Positions 8,389 through 13,603 of a stretch of 14,935 nt of DNA are shown one piece after another (the first letter of the stretch is position 1; every line of letters begins with the position of its first letter). Source of the DNA: Candidatus Peregrinibacteria bacterium (GTDB lineage: Bacteria > Patescibacteriota > Gracilibacteria > UBA1369). A program made the position numbers and the translations under genes. The notes below the pieces were generated by a model, which saw nothing but the letters and a program-made list of their open reading frames with translations, had not been told where the DNA came from and did no database searches. Location of the stretch: positions 1 through 14,935 of the forward strand of contig JADLFY010000097.1 of NCBI GenBank assembly GCA_020849575.1, written 5' to 3'.

Positions 8389-8400
8389 CTTTTAAAGTGG
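8386..8400. repeat. 15-nt palindrome in the cca/tsaD divergent region
   Basis: CCACTTT-T-AAAGTGG is a perfect inverted repeat with 7-nt arms around a single base. It overlaps the -35 region of the cca promoter and lies about 25 nt upstream of the tsaD -10 box. A one-base centre cannot form a tight RNA hairpin, so a DNA operator is a more natural reading than a terminator. Arms this short can also arise by chance about once in a window this size. Confidence 0.4.
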
Positions 8401-8424
8401 GTTTTATTTTTGGGCAGATGGCAT

Positions 8425-8430
8425 TATACT
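8425..8430 (+). promoter_or_regulatory. -10 box for tsaD
   Basis: TATACT matches the -10 consensus at five of six positions and lies 23 nt before the tsaD ATG, the same spacing as in the two other plus-strand promoters near 5351 and 6231. No convincing -35 box is present at 16-18 nt upstream, where the sequence is only T-rich. Confidence 0.45.
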
Positions 8431-8453
8431 GCTGCACGATTAAATTTATTTGT

Positions 8454-9530
8454 ATGTTAATTCTCTCAATCGAAACATCCTGTGATGAAACCGCCTGCGC
8501 CGTAGTGCGAGATGGGCGGGAGGTTTTAAGTTCGGTGGTGGCATCACAAATAGACATTCACGCTGCTACAGGAGGAGTAGTGCCTGAAGTGGCAGCACGC
8601 GAGCATGTTTTAAAAATTGTACCAGTAATTGAAGAAGCTCTAGCAAAGGCTGGTGTGAACTGGGATCAAATTGAGGCAATTGCCGTAACGCGGGGACCGG
8701 GGTTACTAAGCTCTTTGATTATCGGGTATACAGCTGCAGCGACTTTGGCCAAAGTTATGGGAAAACCGCTTATCCCTGTTCATCATGTGGCTGGACACAT
8801 TTATGCGAATTGGCTGGACCGCGTTGGCGAGGACGTTACGGATTCTGCGGGAAAGAATATTGCCAAGGATGATTTCCCCATAGTGATTTTAACTGTTTCT
8901 GGTGGGCATAATGAGCTTGTATTGATGCGAAAACATGCTGAATTTGAGCTACTTGGAGAAACTCAGGACGATGCGGCCGGAGAAGCTTTTGATAAAATAG
9001 CCCGTCTGCTGGGACTCGGTTATCCAGGTGGACCAGCCATTTCCAAGGCTGCTTTCAAGGGAAATGCAGAGGCGTTTGATTTTCCCAGAGCAATGATGAA
9101 ATCAGGAAATCTGGATTTTAGTTTTTCGGGCTTAAAAACAGCAGTACTCAGAGTAATAGAAGAAGAACATACAGCCAAAGGTCAACTTTCAGAAAAATTT
9201 ATTGCTGATGTGGCAGCCAGTTTTCAGGAGGCGGTGGTTGATGTATTGAGTGAAAAGCTGCTACAGGCTGCCCGTGAATATCAAGCTAAAGAAGTTCATT
9301 TAGCAGGAGGCGTATCGGCCAATTTGCGTCTACGGGAAATGGTTGAGCAGAAAATTAAAAAGTATAAAATGGAAGCCAAGCTGCATTATTGTAAAAATTT
9401 ACATTATTGCACTGACAATGCAGCGATGATTGGTGGAGCAGCTTATTACCTATACAGTTCCAATCCGGCGGCATTTGCAAATTCCGAAAGTTTATTGCCG
9501 TCACCACAACTTGATTTATATCAAAAATAA
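8454..9530 (+). CDS. tsaD: tRNA N6-adenosine threonylcarbamoyltransferase TsaD
   Basis: TsaD (Kae1/YgjD/Gcp family) transfers the threonylcarbamoyl group to A37 of ANN-decoding tRNAs, working with TsaB and TsaE, neither of which is in this window. The 358-residue protein opens with LILSIETSCDETACAVV. It shows the TGGVVPEVAAREH segment, the metal-binding HHVAGH motif with H111 and H115, SGGHNE, and DDAAGEAFDK. Near the C-terminus, TDNAAMIGGAA provides the third metal ligand D321. Length is normal for the family. The ATG at 8454 is chosen because the family begins at this MLILSIE sequence; an in-frame start at 8397 would add 19 residues with no family match and would begin upstream of the -10 box. 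The gene for a polytopic membrane protein begins one nucleotide after its stop codon, implying cotranscription. Confidence 0.96.
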   Translation: MLILSIETSCDETACAVVRDGREVLSSVVASQIDIHAATGGVVPEVAAREHVLKIVPVIEEALAKAGVNWDQIEAIAVTRGPGLLSSLIIGYTAAATLAKVMGKPLIPVHHVAGHIYANWLDRVGEDVTDSAGKNIAKDDFPIVILTVSGGHNELVLMRKHAEFELLGETQDDAAGEAFDKIARLLGLGYPGGPAISKAAFKGNAEAFDFPRAMMKSGNLDFSFSGLKTAVLRVIEEEHTAKGQLSEKFIADVAASFQEAVVDVLSEKLLQAAREYQAKEVHLAGGVSANLRLREMVEQKIKKYKMEAKLHYCKNLHYCTDNAAMIGGAAYYLYSSNPAAFANSESLLPSPQLDLYQK

Positions 9531-9531
9531 T

Positions 9532-10560
9532 ATGAGCAAAAAAATCAGTAAAAAAACTTTTTTCTTTATTGGTTTTATGGCTTTGGGAATTGTGCTGTTC
9601 GGTCATTCGATCTATACGTCAGGTATCGGTAATATCATTCAGGTATTGAAAGAATTTTCTCTGTTAAAATTTATGATTTTGGTGGGGTTATCTTTCCTGA
9701 ATTTCTATTTATACAGCCTGCGCTGGGAAATTATTGTGAAGGCTTTGTTTAAAGAAAAGAAAATCCCCTCTTCGACTTTTTTCTGGGATAGAATGGCCGG
9801 ATATGCACTGAGTTATGTGACACCATCTGCCCAGCTGGGTGGTGAGCCACTGAGAATTATGCTGATTGAAGAAGAAGGCGTACCCAGAAATATAGGAACT
9901 TCTTCAACGATTATTGATAAAGCTCTGGAGATTTCCACACTGATAATTTTTATTGCCACAGGCATTCTGGTGGCACTGTTTGATCCGCGCATTGATTTCG
10001 CGATGAAAACCGTGATTGGCCCTTTAGGCTTATTGATGCTGTTTTTGGTCTTTTGGTTTTATTATACCTCCATCAAAAATATCGGGTTTTTCAGTTCGAT
10101 TTATCGTTTTTTACGTTTGAAAAAAATCAAAAGACTGGAACATCTGGAACAGGAATTAAACAGTTTTGAAAAGGAACTGAATTCATTTTACAAAAAAAAT
10201 CCACGGGCTTTGGGAATACTCATTGTAATAAGCCTGTTAACCATTTTGTTTATTTTGGCTGAGCATTTTCTGGTAGCGTGGTTTATGGGAATCAGATTGA
10301 CTTTTTTGCAGGCTTTTTTGGCCAGTACCATCCCCTATATTGCTTATCTGCTACCGGTACCAGGTGGACTGGGGGTGCTGGAAAGTGGGCATGCCACGAT
10401 ATTCCTGCTTTTGGGGGTAAGTATCAATGCCTTTGCTTTTGTTTTTATTATCCGTCTGAGGGATTTTATTTTTGTGCTGTTGGGCTTGATCAGAGGATGG
10501 CATAAAGGGGTCCGGGTATTAAAAAAGGAATTCAAGGAAGATTTTCAGGCAAAAAGCTAA
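9532..10560 (+). CDS. Lysylphosphatidylglycerol synthase TM-region / flippase-like membrane protein
   Basis: This is an integral membrane protein of 342 residues with about eight hydrophobic segments, including residues ~9-28, ~44-64, ~133-150, ~160-182, ~224-250 and several at the C-terminus. It carries the family landmarks TPSAQLGGEPLR (residues 97-108) and PVPGGLGVLE (275-284), typical of the UPF0104/lysylphosphatidylglycerol synthase TM region family. The cytosolic aminoacyl-transfer domain of full MprF proteins is absent, so it is not a complete LPG synthase. Stand-alone members are proposed to move lipids or lipid-linked sugars, but the substrate here is unknown. The ATG at 9532 is preferred over the upstream in-frame ATG at 9430, which lies deep inside tsaD and would add 34 residues of non-hydrophobic shadow sequence. 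The charged loop around residues 200-220 is rich in Lys and Glu. The gene lies 1 nt after tsaD. Confidence 0.87.
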   Translation: MSKKISKKTFFFIGFMALGIVLFGHSIYTSGIGNIIQVLKEFSLLKFMILVGLSFLNFYLYSLRWEIIVKALFKEKKIPSSTFFWDRMAGYALSYVTPSAQLGGEPLRIMLIEEEGVPRNIGTSSTIIDKALEISTLIIFIATGILVALFDPRIDFAMKTVIGPLGLLMLFLVFWFYYTSIKNIGFFSSIYRFLRLKKIKRLEHLEQELNSFEKELNSFYKKNPRALGILIVISLLTILFILAEHFLVAWFMGIRLTFLQAFLASTIPYIAYLLPVPGGLGVLESGHATIFLLLGVSINAFAFVFIIRLRDFIFVLLGLIRGWHKGVRVLKKEFKEDFQAKS

Positions 10561-10577
10561 AAATCAAGGTTTGGACT

Positions 10578-10605
10578 TTGCAGCAAAAGAAGATTGTAGT
10601 ATATT
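10578..10605 (+). promoter_or_regulatory. Promoter-like element before hisS
   Basis: A -10 box TATATT (five of six matches) at 10600-10605 is preceded by TTGCAG at 10578-10583, with a 16-nt spacer. It lies in the 88-nt gap between the membrane protein gene and hisS. The predicted start near 10612 leaves a leader of about 37 nt that is T-rich and has no Shine-Dalgarno sequence. No hairpin resembling a T-box or terminator is visible. This is the likely promoter for the four-gene hisS operon. Confidence 0.5.
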
Positions 10606-10648
10606 CTTTCTGCGCGATTTGTCTTTGAAGATTATTTAATTTTTGCTT

Positions 10649-12019
10649 ATGGCAGCAGATGAAGTGAAAACAGATATTGATTTAGAAGAGGATGGCTCAA
10701 ATGAGGGCCGTAATCCACCTTTTCAAACGGCAAAGGGTGTTCACGATATTTTGCCACCTGATCATGAGTATTACACTTACATTAAAAAAATTGTCAGACA
10801 TCGCTGTCGTCAGGCTGGTTTTAGACGTATAACCACGCCGATTTTTGAATATACTGAAGTTTTTAAAAGAACTGTTGGAGAGGCTTCGGACATAGTCAGC
10901 AAAGAGATGTATACGTTTGAGGACAAGGCCGGGCGTTCACTTACTCTGAAACCAGAAGGTACTGCCCCGGTTTGCCGTGCTTATATTCAACATGGCATGG
11001 CCAATTTGCCTCAACCAGTAGAATTTTATTATATTGAACCATTTTTCCGCTATGAAAGGCCCCAAGCTGGTCGCTATCGTCAGTTCTGGCAATTTGGTTT
11101 TGAATTAATTGGCGAAACTGATCCGGCTTTGGACGCCCAGGTGATTTTGCTGGCTCAGCGCATTTATCAGGATTTGGGAATTGCTGATACCCTGAAATTG
11201 CAGATTAACAATATTGGTGATTTAGCTTCCAGAAAAGTTTATGCGGAAGCATTGAAGGATTATTACTATGGCAAAGAAAGATATTTAAGTGATGAAGACA
11301 AAGTGCGTCTGCAAAAGAATCCACTGCGCATTCTGGATTCCAAAAATGAAGATACAATTATTCTCAATCAGTCAGCGCCGAAATTCAAAGACTTCATTTC
11401 TGCCGAAAGCCGTGAATATCACGAAGAAGTTCTGATGTATCTGCGCGATTTGAAAATTGAATATAATGAAAATGAAAATCTGGTTCGTGGGCTGGATTAC
11501 TATAATCAGACAGTATTTGAATTTTATGATGAAAAGAAAGGCGGCCAGAATTCAGTAGGTGGAGGTGGCAGATTTGATGGTTTGATTGAACTTTTGGGTG
11601 GACATCCTACTCCGGCAATTGGCTTTGGCATGGGTCTGGAGCGCGTAATTGCCCAGATGAAACGTAACAAAGTGAGAGTGCCAAGCAAAGATGATTTACA
11701 TGTATTTGTGGCCCAGTTGGGGAAAGAAGCCAAGAGACTGTGTATTCCATTGATTGACCAGTTACGCAGTAAAGGCATTAAAGCAATGGGTGCACTGGGT
11801 AAACCTGCCATCAAGAATCAGTTAAAAATAGCTGATCGTTTTAAAGTACCTTACTGTGTACTGATAGGTGAAACTGAAGTAAGAGAAGGCAAAGCAATTA
11901 TTCGCGATATGACAGTTGGATCACAGGTGACTGTTGCCTTTGACAAGGTAGTGGCTGAACTGGTTAAACGCATAGGCGAAAAAAGTCTGGATTTCTACAA
12001 TCCAAAAGACCCGGTTTAA
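10649..12019 (+). CDS. hisS: Histidyl-tRNA synthetase
   Basis: Class II aminoacyl-tRNA synthetase that charges tRNA-His. After an unusual acidic N-terminal stretch of about 24 residues, the catalytic core starts at KGVHDILPPDHEYY. It contains TPIFEYTEVFKRTVGE, the TLKPEGTAPVCRA segment, and motif 2 FFRYERPQAGRYRQFWQFG (from residue 132). It also contains the histidine-binding LVRGLDYYNQTVFEF with R280, which aligns with the catalytic Arg of E. coli HisRS, and the motif 3 region GFGMGLERV. The C-terminal ~95 residues form the anticodon-binding domain, ending in a short polar tail. At 456 residues it is slightly longer than typical bacterial HisRS (about 420-430), mainly because of the N-terminal extension. 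The ATG at 10649 is preferred over a TTG two codons upstream. The next gene starts 2 nt after its stop. Confidence 0.97.
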   Translation: MAADEVKTDIDLEEDGSNEGRNPPFQTAKGVHDILPPDHEYYTYIKKIVRHRCRQAGFRRITTPIFEYTEVFKRTVGEASDIVSKEMYTFEDKAGRSLTLKPEGTAPVCRAYIQHGMANLPQPVEFYYIEPFFRYERPQAGRYRQFWQFGFELIGETDPALDAQVILLAQRIYQDLGIADTLKLQINNIGDLASRKVYAEALKDYYYGKERYLSDEDKVRLQKNPLRILDSKNEDTIILNQSAPKFKDFISAESREYHEEVLMYLRDLKIEYNENENLVRGLDYYNQTVFEFYDEKKGGQNSVGGGGRFDGLIELLGGHPTPAIGFGMGLERVIAQMKRNKVRVPSKDDLHVFVAQLGKEAKRLCIPLIDQLRSKGIKAMGALGKPAIKNQLKIADRFKVPYCVLIGETEVREGKAIIRDMTVGSQVTVAFDKVVAELVKRIGEKSLDFYNPKDPV

Positions 12020-12021
12020 AA

Positions 12022-12450
12022 ATGGTCAAACAAAATAAAAAAAATCCCGGAAAACTTGAATTGTATTTGAAGATTTTTTTGCTGGTTATAGTATTGGCTG
12101 CCGGTTTCAAGTTTTTTTATGCGGGAGTTGGTTCGGTTGGACAGAAGGACAACAGTGAAATTTATTTGGAAGAAAGAGCAAAACTGGCTAAATGCTTGAA
12201 AGAAAAGGGTGTACAGATGTTTGGCGTGGATACCTGTATTTACTGCCAGGCCCAGAAAAAAATGTTTGGAGTAGATTTTTCTTTTATCAATTACACAAAT
12301 TGTGATTTTGACAAATCAGTTTGCGCTGAAAAGGGCATATCAACATATCCTGTATGGCAAATTAATGATAAGATGTCGGCGGGTGTTTTGAGCCTCGATC
12401 AGTTGGCAACTTTGACTGACTGTCCCAAAATAAATGCAAAATTAAATTAA
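12022..12450 (+). CDS. Membrane-anchored thioredoxin-fold protein, VKOR-associated type
   Basis: A 142-residue protein with a basic N-terminus, one membrane segment (about residues 14-33) and an outward-facing thioredoxin-like domain. It carries a CxxC active site, C72-I-Y-C75. A likely cis-proline, P110 in STYPVWQIN, completes the usual redox pocket. Four further cysteines, C58, C94, C101 and C134, are present; C94 and C101 lie in the NCDFDKSVC segment. The pattern of LAKCLKEKGVQMFGV, then CxxCQAQKKMFG, an internal Cys pair and YPxWxI closely resembles the thioredoxin domain that follows the VKOR domain in bacterial VKOR fusions. Here that domain stands alone with its own membrane anchor. 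It probably passes oxidising equivalents between a membrane oxidase and secreted proteins. It lies between hisS (2 nt) and a DsbA-like gene (4 nt). Confidence 0.83.
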   Translation: MVKQNKKNPGKLELYLKIFLLVIVLAAGFKFFYAGVGSVGQKDNSEIYLEERAKLAKCLKEKGVQMFGVDTCIYCQAQKKMFGVDFSFINYTNCDFDKSVCAEKGISTYPVWQINDKMSAGVLSLDQLATLTDCPKINAKLN

Positions 12451-12454
12451 AATT

Positions 12455-13603
12455 ATGCCTACTAAAAAAGTTACGAGAACAAAAAAAACCGTCAAAGAAA
12501 ATCTGGTGGAAAAAAAGCTGACTGAAATGGTTGATGATAATGCCGCAAAAACAGAAAAAGTTTCAACTCAAAAAAGTAAAAAACAATTCCCCTGGTGGGG
12601 ACTTATTTCGCTCGTTTTGATCCTGGTTTTTGCCAGTATTTTGCTATATGAATATAACAAAGATTTCCGCAATAATGTCGTAAATCTGGCTAATTCTACT
12701 GGTGTGATAAAAATGAATAAAGTGGACAGTGGTAATAGCAAGCCTGTAGAAAAATCTCCGATTAACCTGACTATTGTTTACAATAAGGACGATGCCAATC
12801 AGAAGGCTGCTATTGATCAATATGTGAAAAATATTGAAACCAATTTACCGAATACCAAGGCCAATGCCACTCTGGTAGATAAAAATGAACAACAGGCCAA
12901 AGATATTATCGCCAAATTGGGAGCAAAATATATTCCGATTTTTACAACGGATGAAAGTATCAAAAAACATCCTCTTTATCCTCAATTTTCTGAAGCCATT
13001 CTGGAAAAAGACGGCCTAATGGCCTTTGTAGCTGAAGGTATGGAGTATCTGGAATTGCCACCGATTGGTGATGCCAGAACTGTAGGAAATCCCAATAATG
13101 CCAAAGTAACAATTATGGAATATGTGAGTTTGAGCTGTCATTACTGTAATGAAATGCAGCCAATTATTGCCAAGGTTTTGGATAAATATCCGAATGATGT
13201 AGCCTGGATATATAAAAATTATGATCGAGGAGGAATTGATCAGGTTTTGAATGGTGCAGTGGAATGTGCCGCTGATCAGGGCAGAGTCGAGCAAATGGTA
13301 AATGCAATGTTTTCCCAGCAGACAGATATTTTTGCGGCAGCTCAGGGGGCAAGTGCTGAACAGGGAATTTATGATCAAATCAGCATAGCAGCCAAAGCCG
13401 CTGGAGCAAATCCAGCCAAAGTTTTGGCCTGTACCAAAGAAGGTACATACAATGAAAAGATTCAGAAACAAACTGCTGAAGGTCAGGAATATGGTGTAAT
13501 GGGTACACCTGGCTTCTTCATTAATGGTAAATTCCTTGGAGGCGCTGTTTCCGAGGCAGACTTTATGAAGATAATTGATGATGAACTTAATAAAAAGAAA
13601 TAG
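12455..13603 (+). CDS. Membrane-anchored DsbA-like disulfide oxidoreductase with an extra N-terminal domain
   Basis: A 382-residue protein. Residues 1-45 form a Lys-rich cytoplasmic tail and residues 47-65 one membrane segment. Residues ~103-195 form an alpha/beta domain that looks like a thioredoxin fold lacking CxxC (a cis-Pro-like P161 in KYIPIF). The C-terminal DsbA-like domain (~205-382) has the active site C228-H-Y-C231, the C271 AADQGR helix, C326 and the cis-proline loop GTPGFFING with P352. The GNPNNAKVTIMEYVSLSCHYC arrangement is typical of secreted DsbA/BdbD-type oxidases. It most likely introduces disulfides into exported proteins on the outer face of the membrane. It follows a membrane-anchored thioredoxin-like gene by 4 nt, and the following SLH gene begins inside its last codons. 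The exact redox direction (oxidase or isomerase) is inferred. Confidence 0.9.
   Translation: MPTKKVTRTKKTVKENLVEKKLTEMVDDNAAKTEKVSTQKSKKQFPWWGLISLVLILVFASILLYEYNKDFRNNVVNLANSTGVIKMNKVDSGNSKPVEKSPINLTIVYNKDDANQKAAIDQYVKNIETNLPNTKANATLVDKNEQQAKDIIAKLGAKYIPIFTTDESIKKHPLYPQFSEAILEKDGLMAFVAEGMEYLELPPIGDARTVGNPNNAKVTIMEYVSLSCHYCNEMQPIIAKVLDKYPNDVAWIYKNYDRGGIDQVLNGAVECAADQGRVEQMVNAMFSQQTDIFAAAQGASAEQGIYDQISIAAKAAGANPAKVLACTKEGTYNEKIQKQTAEGQEYGVMGTPGFFINGKFLGGAVSEADFMKIIDDELNKKK

Noticed and set aside
8397..8453. Upstream in-frame start for tsaD adding 19 residues
   Set aside because: The added residues do not resemble the family, which starts at MLILSIE, and the likely -10 box lies between this start and the true ATG.
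9391..9410. Repeated HYC-coding stretch near the end of tsaD (LHYCKNLHYC)
   Set aside because: The short echo lies in a variable loop just before the conserved TDNAA motif and is too short to mean more than local duplication or chance.
9430..9531. Upstream in-frame start for the flippase-like membrane protein
   Set aside because: It would overlap the end of tsaD by about 100 nt and add a His/Arg-rich stretch out of keeping with the basic-then-hydrophobic N-terminus at 9532.
10549..10583. Possible terminator after the flippase-like gene (GCAAA pairing with TTTGC)
   Set aside because: The stem is only 5 bp with a loop of more than 20 nt and no T run follows, so it does not look like an intrinsic terminator.
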